NCBI GenBank assembly: GCA_003864495.1
Contig: PEDN01001355.1
Location: forward strand, 372,001-436,000
Origin: Nemopilema nomurai
Taxonomy: Eukaryota; Cnidaria; Scyphozoa; Rhizostomeae; Rhizostomatidae
Direction of reading: 5' to 3'
DNA: 64,000 nt
Numbering within the stretch: the first letter of the stretch is position 1; each line of letters starts with the position of its first letter. The notes under the pieces were generated by a model that made no database searches, had not been told where the DNA came from, and worked only from the letters and a program-made list of their open reading frames with translations. This document shows, one piece after another, positions 44,383 through 59,300 of the stretch. Made by a program: the position numbers and the translations under genes.

Positions 44383-47300
44383 CTGTAAAGCGAAAATCCA
44401 GCTTGTGAGAGCACAATTCGAGGCCTAGTTCGGACAATCCATGTGAATTTCAAGAAATCTAGAGCTAATAGTTTAGGGAAACGACAGATACGTATCGAAA
44501 TCTTTCCGTATGCTTCCAAATAGGAGACATTTATGTACCTATAAGATAACGGGTTAATCGAAGCAATACTTTGATTCTCATTAAAAGACCAAGAATGAAA
44601 GCGTTAAAGGTGATAAGTCTATGAAAAATTGCCTTTGTTCACTTTAATTTTCATTTAGAATATCTTTACCACGAAAGAACGGCGGACTATGCCATACTTA
44701 AGTGCTCGAAAAATCTGCAAACGAAATCTGCAAGCGAAATTCCACAATCTAACGCGAGGCCTGAACATGTTGATAACAATTTGACTTCTATTGCCATGTA
44801 GGCGTGGTGGGTATGTAGGTGTGGTGGGTACATATTAATTAGTATAACATCTCACCAACTTTTCCATCCAAATTGTGCACGATCTTTAGTTGTTTCGCTT
44901 GAGAAAGTTTCTTGTTCCTCTTCTCGGACTTCGGCTTCGCAACCGCAGTTTTCTTTACAACTACGGGTCGTTGCGGTGCTTTCAAGCGATTGCCTATTCT
45001 ACTAGATGCGAAGGTTCTTTTTGGGTTTACTTGCTTTGGAGACTCTTGGGACAAGAGCAAGGACTGCTTTGGAATCACATTCGCTGGCATTTCTGGTGCA
45101 ACCATAAAGTTTGTGCCTTGGTCAGCTAGGAGTAATATGTTATAACGTTTATGAAGGAAATCTCGTGGCCCCATCATTTTGTGACATGAAAATCCAGAAC
45201 ATAATGAAGCTATTTTTCCATTCCTTAAAAACATACTTTCATTTCATGAAAATTGTCTTGCTGACCTTTATTGCATTTTTAACTTCATAACAGCTGATAT
45301 TTCACACTTTAAGATGCGTGACTATAGATTCACCAAAATATTAAACCTTGTAATGTAATTTGTTTGAGAACATGGGAATAAAAAATCGCTTCATATGTAA
45401 TTGGGTAGCAGTCTACTCAATGCAAAACTCATAATAAAAAAGTGACATCTCGACCTATCTTTAACGCTGTCAATTTATTCTTTAAAACGCTTCTCAACAT
45501 CTGAATAAATGTGACTTTCTTCAATTAACTACATCACTACCTGGCTCTGGGATCCAAAGAGGACCTTTATCTAAAATTAAGGACGAAAGAAGTTTTAGAT
45601 AGGAACATAAATGCTTCGAAAAAGGCTTCGATAACCCGGAAGAAGAGAACAAGAAACAAAACCAACACATTCCTTGGGAAAAAATTGGAAAAACACGCAC
45701 AAAAAGTTAAGAAGAGGGAATAATTAGGGGAACTCGAAGTAAAAGTATGTTCCTTGAAGGCATCATTTCAGTAATAAATAAATCAAAGAAATAAAGTCAT
45801 AACGTACTTGAGAGGGGAATGTGCATTTTTCTTGAAAACGTAACACCAGAAGGAACTGAAATATAAGACGCGTCGACGTTTGATCAAAGAAAGCTAGCCT
45901 CAAAAAGTTGGAAAGCTGTCTTAACTTGTAAGACATTACTTCGTGGGCATGATGAGATGATGTCACTGAACAAACTTTACTTTTTACGCATCTCTTGTTT
46001 GTTAATATCGAAAGAACAAAATCCATTTACAAAATCTCTGCAGAAATGCATAAAAGTTTTGATTATTTTGCATTTCTCAAAACGTCGTTATTTTGCTCAC
46101 AAAGAAGGCACAAAACAAAAGATTATTTCAGACCTTTTTTATTCAATGCGATGTCTTTGTTTACTGTGAGAGAAAGAATGAGAATCATTATATTTGAATT
46201 TAAGGTCAATTGCTCATCACTGAATTATAATGAATCAATCGGTCTTGTCGATATTCAGTTGTATAATAATGCACACTTGAAGATATGAGAAGATAAATAT
46301 AAAGTATAATAGACTTTGGATGCAAATAGAAAATGAATGGAGAAGGCCCCTGGGATGACGTAAATGGATAAACAGAAGCTGGCGGACATGAATCAGTAGC
46401 AGTTTTCCCATAGATTAAGCAAGAAAAGTGGAATTCCGGTACGCGAGACTTACTTCCATCAGTCGTTGAATCTGCTTTGACGAAGGTGACACCTGGAGGT
46501 TTGGGTTTCTGAATGATGTGAGGAATTTGATCTGCGTGCAGAAAACATTCTCAAAGTAGAGGCAACAAAAGTTCTTGAAATAATTGTTTACGGATTTTCC
46601 ACAAGGAATACCACGAATCAACAAAAAACATGCTTAGGGCTTTATTACAAAAGAGCAAATACAATATCAACGAATATAAATATAATACAATATAATTGAT
46701 GTTTTTGCAACGAAAATAGTATAGGTGACTAGCAATGAAAATGAAAAAAATCAAAATGGAAATGAGAGCTAGGGAGAAATGTTTGATATCGAACCTCGCG
46801 TCACATCTTGTTTGGTTTTAGATGACTTGCTTTCTTTCTGTTCCTTCTTCCCATCATCTTTGTCTGTATCGCTGCCAATATCTTAAAAACATCAACAGAT
46901 CTTTTAATAGATATGTGGCTTAATAGATACATTTTACTGGAAGGAAAACAAGTGGTTACATTCGTTTTGCGGAAACAGTCAAGAAACATTAACCAAATTG
47001 AAAAACTCTGAAGAATCCATCGCTGGAGCTATATTTCATGTAAATTAAAGTCATAATAAGCATCATTATAGGTTATAAAAATTTAAATTTACAGAGATTA
47101 AAACAGAAAAATAGATTCTTCATTTGACCATTTCCAAGTACATAAGCTATCTTTTGAGGAAGATAGTAAAATATCACGCAACAATTTTTTGGTGGTGCAA
47201 GGACTAAAAAGCAGTCCTGCTTTGTCTTTCATTATATTTTCCTCAATTTTGGGGTACTAAAAAGTAACAGTGTTTTTCATTTTCTGTCAACTTGCAAATG

Positions 47301-50300
47301 TGACGCCATTGAAAGGCAGTTTCTCCATCTCTGGACATTTCAATCGCTTGTTTGCAGGAGTATACAGTTTAGTCAACTGCTTACTAAACGGGGGTATATT
47401 TAAAATGCAACTTGATGAAAACTTCATACTTTGCCCACTGCCAGCTGTGTACGTTGCGACGAAACCTGACTTTGTAGCCCCCGGATGGCTGGTTGAGTAA
47501 AAGCGGATGAATAGTTTGTTCCCCTTAGAGACGTAAGGGTCTATTGCCTTCTTTCCACAGTACTTTTTGGATTCCTCTCCGCCACGAATGACGACATAGT
47601 CGTTGCTACAACTAATCAAGAGAAGAGAAAAGATATACGTATTGTACGGCATTGTACGGCCAGCTCAAACGATAGTACCTTCGGTTTGATTATGGCACCA
47701 AGAATAGTTACTTATAGTTGAATGATAAAATGAGTCAAAACAACTACTTTCATAATAATTGGTTGAAAATTGATAGTGGTACTTTTTGGTGCAAGAAAAA
47801 TGAAGCTTTTGACAGCTTCTGTGTTACCAAGGAGCGCTGCAAAGGATATTCAAATATCTACTGTTGAAGGTAAATAATTGTATAAATTGTATAAAGCAAT
47901 TCTATCGATTGAGTCAGATCTATGAATTTTTGAACACCGCACCCCTGGGTGCCCTGTTAGGATTGGGAATTTCTCGAGAAGACATAGTTTAACATAAAAG
48001 AAATCACTGGTGTGAGCCAGGCAAAGTGAAATGTTTGCTAGTCCCCGTGAAAGGCAAATTTTTAATCTGGCAAGGCAACTTACTCCGAGCTGCCTACATC
48101 GAAAGCTTCAAAATTCAGCTTGATGGGGCTCTCGTCTGTGACAATAGTCATATTACAATCTTCATTACTTGGGTAGAACTCTGGATAATTTGGAGAAGAT
48201 ATCATCCCAGCAGGTGACGTCAGAACAGTGTCACAAAGATCTGGAAAATAAAATGATAAAAATGATGAGCTGCAATTTGTGAGGTTGGACAAAAAGACCT
48301 AGACTCTACGAGTAAGAGCAAGCGGATTCACAACCGCACTGGATAATCTACTGATGACAGGGACATTTAAATACTTGAATACGTGTTGGTGTCAAATGAA
48401 GCTGAAATTATACACTCATATCGTTAGCAAGTATTCGGGTGATGCATCATTCATTGTAAGGAGATAAAGAACCATTCCAAGATCGGCTCTTTTGCAAAGC
48501 AGCACATGCACAAAACCTATTTCGAACGCCGCGTTTCCCACAAAAACCAAGAAGGAAATTCAGGATTGCTTAGCACGATAACACTTGTGGGGGCGTGACG
48601 CTGTGGGCGGGTCAGTTTAGTTTTGGTCGGTCTTTGATGACGCAAATCACAATTTGTGAAGAACAAACACAAGTTGATGTTTTCGCGGTCGAGCTCTGCA
48701 CGCCGCAATGCCTGGGGAGGTGTTTTCTAGCCTATACAAAGATCAATCAAGGTAGATACGGAAGGACTTAAATGCCATTCCAACTATAGAGTCAAAGTGC
48801 GTCATTTAAGAAAACTAGGGTTCCAACTTAATTCAATTGAAAATTAGCACATGCATATGAAAACAATAACTAAATTGGTAGGAGAGAAAGACATGCTACA
48901 TCACTTGCTAAAACATTTTGCTTCAACAAATTTTTTATAGACAAAGAAGAGACTGACAAGTAAATGATTTAAATCTTTTAAATATGATAAACTGAAATAG
49001 AAGCTCTGACTCTTGAACATCACTAACGCCTTTAAGACTTCAAGAAGTTCAAGACACTCCATCAATGAGAGAACAATTCATGTTACTTTTTGTGTTGAAA
49101 CAAAAATGTATTACACGAGATCCAGCTTGCTTTCTCTTGCTTGAATAAATTGGTTATGCATCAATGATCATATAAACATGGTCATCATTATGCGTGGCAG
49201 TTCTACTATTCATGACAAGCAAACATCTAAGCAGAATAGATTCGCACCGATTTGCTGGCTGCTGAAAGAAACTGCATTGTATGAGGCTGAAAAACCCTGA
49301 TCATTCTTCGAATCGTCGGAGAAAAATTTGACACACAAGCGATTGGTGGTCGACTCGAATTTGGATGGGATTTCATTGCCGCAGAACTTGCTCTCTCCAA
49401 GCCTTGAGACACAGTCACCATCCATAACTTTGACAAAGTCACTTTTGCAGTCCTTGTTGTCTGCTGAGGCTATTTTGAGGCTGAAAAGACATAAAAAAAT
49501 TGAGGCTGGAAGTAAGGATTTTCTCAAGTCAGATTACTGTGGTTGTTTGAGGAGCCGTATTGCTTATATATGCATAAAGGCGAGAATTGAGAAGTCAGAA
49601 AAACATTTGGCATGATCTTAATTCCATTAGGTATTCACAGTATATTAAGTGATGATCATGTAAATTTGTGTCCAAACCTCACCCTTACCAGGCGAGCGTT
49701 GTAGGGTAGAAACATAGTCATATAAGCATATATATATAACAGTAGATTTCAAGCCCTACCTGTCGAATCGAAGCTCGATTTTCTTGTCGTCAGGAACCTG
49801 AACTATGTAGACGCATTCCATGTTGTTTGGGTAATTGCTTGGGAAGAGAGGCGACGTAAATCTTCCTGAACTGTTTGTAAAAATTCCGCCACAATTACCT
49901 ACAATGAAACCCCGCATTAAAAGACTGAAGTTGAATGCAAGAAAATTCAGGAATGAAGTGAGTTTAAAAAGAAAATCATTGACTTCCCAAAAACCTAGCT
50001 TACTTCAAACGTCAGAAAAAATTGGCCTGCAATTCAATTATGTTTTTCAAATATCTGATTCGCTGCTTCGCGCTGATATTCAAAGTTTTAAAGGGTAGAA
50101 AAGGCTCAAAAAGTAATCGAGAATCGAGAATATTAAAGACAATTATTCGAGAAGATAATTTGAGAAGATTACAAAATGTAAAATAGCGAAAGTGACCAAA
50201 AATCCGCAAAACAAGAGCTGATATACTTTTAACTTAGTTTATGAGTGTTTTTCATTATCTTCTTATCACATTATGACACCTCATTATTCAGAATCAGGTG

Positions 50301-53300
50301 ATATAATTCGATGTAATTTAATTGCGTAACGAATCCTTCGCACAACAGCAAGAACCAGAGGCAGAGAGACACAACTGGTTCTGTCGATACCTGTGCCCGG
50401 ACATGGGTTGTGGACATTGCATTTCTGTTCCGTTGGTGGCTTTGTGTCTTTGGAGCATTCCGACTCCTTAACTGTCGCTGATGTCCCATCTTGTTGGGAT
50501 TTCTGGCACAGGACTTGACGGAGCTGAACACCAGGGTCGCACACGGTGGAGCACTGTAACAGAAAGAAGGCACTGGATGTGACATTTTTCAAGATAACGT
50601 TCCCTTTGAGCATTATGTTCTTGAAGGTGAAATCTCAGAAGGTTAAATTTTTGGAAAAAGTTGTTCCCCTCATTATACATGAAATGAAATCTATGTTGAC
50701 AAAAATACAGTCTAGCTGGCCATTTTACAATGCTTAACACTACACAAACAGATTTTATTGATAGATACCAACAGTTTTAGGTAATAAACTGACTTTATGT
50801 TTTTCTGTACTGCAAAAAAGGGTTTTAACGTTATTCAGTAAGCAATCTACTTTGTTTTGTGTAGCAGTTTTCAGAGGTGCATGCGTTGAACAGTTTTCTT
50901 CAACTCGTGATTCGAAACGTGCTTACCTCCCCAAAAGGCTGCGCAACCCACTCCGGTGGACAAGGCTCCCTGTTGCAGATCTCCTGATTGGGTGGCCTCG
51001 TTCCAGAGCACAGGCTCTCATCCACCTCGTATTCGATTCCTTGTTGTCCGAACTGAACACAGCGGACGTGCCTCTTCTTCACCCCTCCGTTGCAAGTCCG
51101 ACTGCAATCGCCCCAGTAAGATGTCTGCCATCTGCAATTCACGAAAAATGTACCGCATTAAACCATTATCGAAGCTGCAATCATATATCATATTAATAGG
51201 CCATCTCTCATTCAATGCAAACTCAAACATGAAAAAAAGGAAACCGGAAACTAAACTTAAAGATGCCAAATTATTTACTGCTTATACCAGCAAAAACGTA
51301 GGTAAAACTTGCAGTTTTACAATTATTAGCGATCTTAGTTATAAAACCAATGGTTCATCTTGGTCTGCAACTTTACAAATAATAATTAAAATATCAATAG
51401 TAGTTAATATCACTTCTTAATATTAGAACAATCTTAAGGAATTCAAGGAAAGTCGGTGAAACCTACGTTGCAGGGCACAGTTCTCGTTTGCATGAGTACA
51501 CCTGTGTGTTTGGCTTCAACCTGGCATCACATCGATTATCAGGAGCGGGTGATCCATCATCCTGTCTCCGGCAATGGGCAACGACAGTCTCGATCCCTGA
51601 GAAGCAGCAATCAAACAATCAAACAATCAATCAATCAATCAAACAATCAGTCAATCAACCTGCGAGTACTGTTTTCGTACAAAAGGCTTCATAAAACGAT
51701 TGCTGATAGAAATAAGGTAATGTGTTCCACAACACATTATTATGCATCAAGGCGCCTTTATCTCAGAAAAGAACTATATGACATTTTGACATATTATTTC
51801 TTCTAAGCATAAGTGTTCACTGAAAACCGTCCTTGCATACTTTAGATGCACACAGCACATGAGCTATTCAATAGTCGAATATGTCTATGTCTATATTCCT
51901 CAAAATATGTCCATTGATTAATGCATATGTATCATAGACACATCAATATACCTCTAACAGTCTTTTTAATTGGTGTTAAAGGTCAAAAAGTCGTCATTAA
52001 ACCTTCATCATCGTCTATCAAGGACGCTAAAGCAAACAACTCTTGCAAGGAATTTTTAGGTGCAATTTGCTACAATGTGGGTTGGCAATCTTGCTATTTC
52101 TTACTTGTTCACTAATATTATTGCATGTCCATCAAACAGAATTAGCTTTCATATTTTTTAATTTCAAAAATTCTTATTAGCACTCTTCAATTGGCAAATT
52201 CTTTTGAAGAAAACTATTTAAAGGCTTTTTCCCTGAAATGAAAAGCTAATTTGAAGCTAAAAAATGCATAGAAACGACAGTGATTGGTCATTTGAAATAC
52301 CTCCTCCGCAGGATACGCTACAACCAGACTTCACTTTGGCCCAGATGAACTCGGTCATCATGGTGTCATTGGGGTTGTGCGGGATTCCAGATCGACGCGC
52401 GGCTAGATTCAGCTCTGCTTTTCCATACAACGACCCCATGTCGAAACCAAGGTCCTTGAGTGATTTGAGGGCATCGGTAATGCCTTCAGTATCTGGGGTT
52501 TCACTTCTGAGATCGGCAGCGCCGCAAGATCTCCCGTCTCCATTGCACACTCCACATCGATCGAACCTAGCCTCCGATCCGATAACACCATCACAGCCAA
52601 CTGTCTGTTAGTGAAATCGAGGTTGAACTTGAATTAGATAATTTGCAATAATGATTGTTATTAAGGTGGTAGTACTTGTCTAGAATTAAACTTTTACTAA
52701 AAAGTAGATCAAAAGGTAGCGAAAAGTTGACATGTTTATTGTTGCAAAAAGAGAAGTATAGAGCAGAGGGAACTAAGTGAAAGACAATTGGTAAGATATT
52801 GATAGCCGATGTAAGTTGTCTTGTAGGTTACGGGCATGCTTTAGGGAACTAACGGGCATGTTTTAAAGGACTAGATAGCATCTTTGACAAGTTGTTGGCC
52901 CTCTTAAAGTCAACAAGTCAATTAAACAAAAAAGACAAGAAATAATTCTGGAGATGTATTTAAGTACATACTTCATGCTCGGTGAAAAATAAGAAATTAA
53001 AAAGGGGCAAAATAATGTAAATAACGCACATTCAGAATGATGCAGAAAAAATTGGTAGAAATATTGAGAAACAGACTTAAAACAAACATACAAAATTGAA
53101 ACATTTGATGAAAATTGATGTAATACAAGACAATATAATATGAATACATTATAAGATGATAAGAATGTAAAGAATAAAGTTAATTGAGTATAGTGTGTTA
53201 AAGTATACTCACAATACATTCACCATTGATGCACTTATCCCCCGTAGAACTTTCGTCCATCTGATCGCAATTTGTGCCATCTTCAACATTCCCAAAGTCA

Positions 53301-56300
53301 TACCCATGCTGAGTATTCTTAATGAAACAACCAAGCTTGCATGGTGCTATAGAAACGAAATACATCGATTGACATTCAGAGAAGTACTAAATTTATTCAA
53401 CTGATATCAATTAACAGAATATTCAGTAAGAGCTTTAGAGATGCTTGCTTAAGGAAGGCACAATTATTGTATCTCAAAGGGGAGAAGTTAAAGCTTCGGG
53501 GACATTAAAGAACAAAGAAATAGCGATGCATTTTATACATATCCAAATTATATCTACTACATTAATGCCCCAGAAAATATGCTAATGGGATAAGAATCCT
53601 TCCTAACTTGGGACAAACAGTGATAAACAGTGGTAGGTACGTTTATGTCAAACTTACGTATCCTTGATGGCTTGAATTCCCATTCAAAGTACTTTTCGCC
53701 AAACAGCCTTGTATTCAGCCTCTCACATTGGTGAGTTCTATATTTTCTAGACTTGTCAGAGCAGGGCTAAAAAAGTATTCGTTGATGAATTTTTCATTAG
53801 AAATATCTCTTTTGATGGTTGACGTATCATTTATAATATTTTAAGGAGCAAGCTCCTAACGCTTTCAAACCAGCCCCGTTTCTTAAGACTTTTCTTTACA
53901 CATTAAAAACACCATTTTCTGTTACATATTAACAATAGCCACTGAAAGAATTAAAGGCCAAAAACCAAGAGAACATGCTTCCCAAATCTGTCTTGCTCAA
54001 AATGTCACCTGTTGTCATCCAACAATTGTTAACAGCTCACATTTTTTAGGCCCTGACAACAAATGACTCGAAAGGTGAATATACCTTTGTGTTGCAAAGC
54101 TGATATGTGCGATGTTCTCCTTCGCAGTGTTTACCGCCAAAGCGAGGCCTATTCATAAAAGATGATGACGTCATTTTCATTTACAAGTTTCAAAAATTTC
54201 ATGCAACATTTTTGAAGGCAAGCATGGTCTGGCAAAATAAATTTTCTGCCTTTGAAAAACTTTTGAATAGTAAGTGTAAAATAGATGTGTGCTCACTTTG
54301 GGCGATTACAGATCCTTTGTTTAAACTGCACTCCTCCTCCACATGAACGCGAACAAGCACTGAATTCACTTGACCACTGCGACCAGCCTCCGTCGATTGC
54401 GATTGGTTTCTCTACTGAAATGCACCTTGCCCCGCATGCACCACTTGAAAGCAAGAGATCAAAATATCAATTTACTAAAGATCGAGAATAACGACAAAGT
54501 GGTATTCACGAAAGGCTAAAAACTAGTGTATTTACAACTGGGCAAAACTTTTCTTCACTGAAATCCTATAAAGAACGGCTAAAATTGCCAGGATTCTGTT
54601 GCATCACTTGAAAGCAATCTTATATGCATGCATACATGCTTCACTACCTAGGAATTTTATAAACATCTTGAAATGTGTTAGGAGGGAAAAATAGCAAAAT
54701 AGATAATACAGAAATAGTGACAAATGAAGCTTTCAACTGCGCTACAGGCAGGGAGTTGTGTAACATTTGCAATGCTGATACCTTTTAGGTAATAAAAAAG
54801 ATACCTTTGCTACACCACACGGAGTTGCATCAGCCGCAGGGTAGTTTGTTGACAAACAATTACCATCTTTCTTTGACGGGTCCGTGCACCAAAGTCTAAG
54901 GCAGATTTGTTCAGCCTAAACAAACAAAGTCTTTTTGCATTACGGGAACACGGCAATTTTCTTCAAAAAGACTTAACAAGTATCTGTATCAAAATGATGC
55001 CATTGTAGGCAGAATACGTGAGTATTCGCTGTCGACAAAAACATCTAAATCTAGGTACGTGCCACAATGAAATGAAAAATTGTACATATTTAAATGACAA
55101 TCAAAGATATATAATTGTTAATGACATATATTCTTATACATTAATTATACATCAGGATGTATCATTTCTATTCTTCAACAGATACACACCTTTTGTTTAC
55201 AGAACTTCGAGCCAGTTCCAAAGATCATTTCACACTGTTTATCGGCATCGTATAAAATGCCGGCTTTTGTTCCAACTTTCTCATAATCAACCTTCTTTGT
55301 CCTACCAGGCAAATCCAACAGGCAGCTCGACTCACGTTTGCTACAATGTTTATAAAACAATGTTATGAATAGAGTAGCGGTGATTCTAGTAATTTTCTTA
55401 AATCAAGATTAGTCAAAGAACAAAATTACCCAACGTGAACCCGGGACTACAAATCTATGAATTCGATGACCCAGTTGAAAGCAGAATACACCGGGACCAA
55501 TTGGAATTCTTTGGAATTGCAAAACAGCAACGTAGATGTCAGATAAAACGGCATATGGCATCTTGAACGATGTGATCAAATGACTACAGTGAAGGAAAAA
55601 ACTTGCGGCCTAGTCCGGACGCAGTCAAGACTACGGTTTGTGTTGCGAGTTCATGAGACATATATATACTAGCTAAGCAGAAACATGCTTTTAGAAATTA
55701 CAGGCTGACTCTAGAAAGCCAAATCTTCAAATAATGACAATCTTGAATCTAGGAAGCCACAACAACAAACTGACACACATACCTTAAAAATTGTCGCAAA
55801 TAGTTCCTACTGCATCTGGACCAAGTAAAGCCGCTTTCCTTTCCTACCGACTTGGTACTCATGATGTAAGTGGCATCCGGACAGATGAATGAGCTCTCTT
55901 GTCCGTCGTGGTTCATCCCTAAGCTAAAAAGACAGAATTTAAATCATTGAAAAACGTTTAAGGTATTCTAGTTGAAAACATCGATTGCTGGAAGATAGAT
56001 TTGCACTGGGCGCAGAATGAGTATGGTATGAATAAGGATGCCTTTATGCCAGTGATAGAGTCATAGGGAGCTAGAACCGTGTTCTGATAGCTAGGCCACC
56101 GAATAAATGATGCAAAATTGAAAACTAGTTCAGTTTCTGTTCGTTTCTGATAATTGCATACTCTAAAGATTTTCAGACGGAAAGGACATTAAATTTGCAA
56201 AAAATATGTTTTTGCTGTCTCTAGATGTTGTGAAGTTCAGCTTATGCTCTTAATCTGCCTGATTTTAACACAATATATGATTACTGGAGAATCGCTCGAC

Positions 56301-59300
56301 GGTGGGCTGTGAACCTTTTAAAAATCATTTTTTCCTGGCACACATGAATATTTCATCATAGGCTTTCCCTCTTTTATCACATTTATTGATCAAACCTGAT
56401 TTTTTATCTTTTATACAGTTTTTTGAAAAAAAATTTCACCAGCTACATACAGTTGGCATGATCTTTAATGGTATTTATTGATGATTTATTTTCCACACCT
56501 TTATTAAGAACTATACAAAAAATATAAAGTTTCATTTTTATCAGCAAAACTTCTTCAATTTTTGACCAAGCTTTCCTCCAGGCCAGGTTTTTAGACGTGC
56601 AGTCATTTGCGTCTCTGTCAAAACCCATCTATGTCTAGCAATATTCTCATGACCAGAAACAGCTACAATCGTGTCGTTAGCCATCATCAAAGCTTCAAAC
56701 CGTTCTGCCCCATTGAAAACATCAGTGGTTTCTTTACAGTGAAGTGAACGGAAGAGATTGAATTGGTGACCAACCTGTGACCAAGCTCGTGCGTCATCGT
56801 GAAGGCCAAAGACAGTCCATTGTCTTCGTTGACAGAAGCGGAATAGGGCCATGTGCACATGCCACCGACTTCAGCCAGACCTGAAAGATTCATGGTAGAG
56901 TTTCTTACAGAAGAAGCTTTGAAAACTGGTTGTCACTTAGTGTGTGTAATTACTTTAAAGCCTTTCTTTTTGCCGAATCAGATGAACATGCATATGTAGT
57001 GTGGGTGTTAGCTTACATTAAGCTCATTTACGCGTTTCCGCTCTTTTACATGTCAAAATGGAAAGTGAATGTGGTAGGAAACATTTTACGTTGATAAACT
57101 AATTTAGATTGAAGCATTAAATTGTATTCTGGCTAACAAATTCAGCGATACAGATTTTCGACGCATTTTAGAAGTCTCCTTCGTAGGCTTATATATATCA
57201 TCTAAGTACAACTCTCGTGCTTTCTCAGCTCTGAAGAGAAATGGAACTCAATTAAATGCAGTCCGTTATTTGAAGACCTGCACTTGTTACATTACTTCGC
57301 AATGCATGAAAAGGTAGTGGCTTTCTTGCTTTGAAAATTCAGTTCGGATAAAAAAAATCAACTACTATTGAATTATTTTTGTCCCTACCATTGAAAAAAT
57401 CGTCAACATTCAAACAAGCTAGCACACAATTGCCGTTACAAAAATGCTGCACAAGATGTCGAATTGAACAAAGTCTGAAAGCAATGACATACCTAGCATG
57501 TCACACTGTTGATTTTTGTCAGCACAAATATTGTACCTGCGTGAGGAGAAGAAAATAATCAACTTTCTCACAGCGGTAGGTATGTATGATCTTTTCCATT
57601 CTGAAGTTAACTATTACTGACTTGCAATTGTTTGGGATTTGACGGAGGGTAAAGAAGCCATAAACGCATAAAACATTTTACCGATATGACACATTGAGAA
57701 ACTTAATACCAATACGCACAGCATATCGAGAAGAAGAGCAAAACGAAGGCTTTCTCTACAAAATCTACACCGTTGATTCTATCAGTCCTGTATTTTGATG
57801 ATGAAATTCACAGTACCTTGTCAGCAAAAAAGCATAGTCAAAATGGTCGTCTGAATTGTCATCAGGGTCGCTGTGAGAGCTTGCCCACGTGCCAAAGCTG
57901 TTTAGCGTGTTCTGGGCGTGGTGATTTATGGTTAAACCAGCCTAAATGCAAGAAAAACATAAATTCTCTAATTAACATAGTAGGATGCAATAATGGTATA
58001 ATGGTTATAGGTTGTGCTGCATATGTAGAAGACAGCGAGGTATTGTACTCAACAAAATAGATTGGAAATGCTGGAAACAAAACAGTTAGTGTTAAAAAAT
58101 GAAAAATGGCAGGAGGTTATAAATTACATTATTTAATTTGAATTTATAAGGAGCAAATCGTGAAAATGCTTTAACTTTGGGAATACAGTTGTATGACTTG
58201 TTCTTAGAAAATGTGAGAGAGAAAATTCCTTCTCAAGCCAATTTATTTCGAATAAATACAGTTCGGAGAAAAAAGGAGTTGGTATCAAATCACATACCGG
58301 ATCAATAGTCAACAGCTGTAATTTAACAACAACTAGATTGATTAAGTTTGACCCAATCGAAGCATCGCGAAGAAGGCTTGATACCTGGGGGGAGAACATA
58401 TAGTTAAAAACGCATCTAGCAATTCAAAAAGCTTAAATCATGCTTGATTTTGAATGAAGAAAATTGAACTAGTGTTAAAATTCTCTCAAAATCATAAAAA
58501 CACTTCAATAAAAAGCCTTTGGATGGACTAAAAAAGAAAACGTGGTTACATTCTGGATCACAAGAAGAAGAAGAAAAAACCATCAAGCTGTTTCCGAAAG
58601 ACGAAAAGCCTTGGAGGCAATGGCTTAAAGGTATTGAGACGAAAAGAGGCTACCATATGCACGAAAAACGAGGCTTATGCACCTTTCTGGCTACATGCAA
58701 AAGAGCACTCAAGTTTGAGGCTACTGAAAGAGGTGGGATTTCAAAGGTCTTATTCATTCCGAATGGGTCATACCATGTTAAGAATGGCCATGGTAAACTG
58801 GTAGCCGCATCTTCTCCGTGGTAGTTGCACATTTTCTGGTCGACAACAACAAGGGCCTCAATGAATCTTTCGTTGTTGTCGACTGAACGGGCTCTGCGTT
58901 GTCATCAGCATCTCTTCTGAATTTGACATTGGGATTCGCTAAGATATATTCAAATGTAATTAAGGTCCATGTATCTGCTAAAGCTGCAAAAGACACCTCA
59001 CAATGACGCAGAAAATCGTTTGTATCGTTACATCCAAGAGATCAAGGCTTTAAGTAAGAAAAAAAGCTGAATTCTCCTAAAAAAGTTCTTCAGTTTTCAA
59101 ACTTGAGTCAAAGCACATTAAACTTCCAATAGTCACTGTTGCAGAGAAGGTGACTTTTCATTGAATATTTCACTGCAGGTATCATAAACTTGTGTCCTGT
59201 CCCAACGGTGTTCAAGACTCTTTCTTTGCCCATTTCTTGTCTGTTCACGGGAACATCAAGATAGCATGGAAAAGTCTGGTCTAATCAGACTTCAAAATCA

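Noticed and set aside
49248..49268. Donor at AATGCA|GTTTCT for ADAMTS exon 22
   Set aside because: This would be phase 0, and the next exon read in that frame meets a stop; the donor at 49248 keeps phase.
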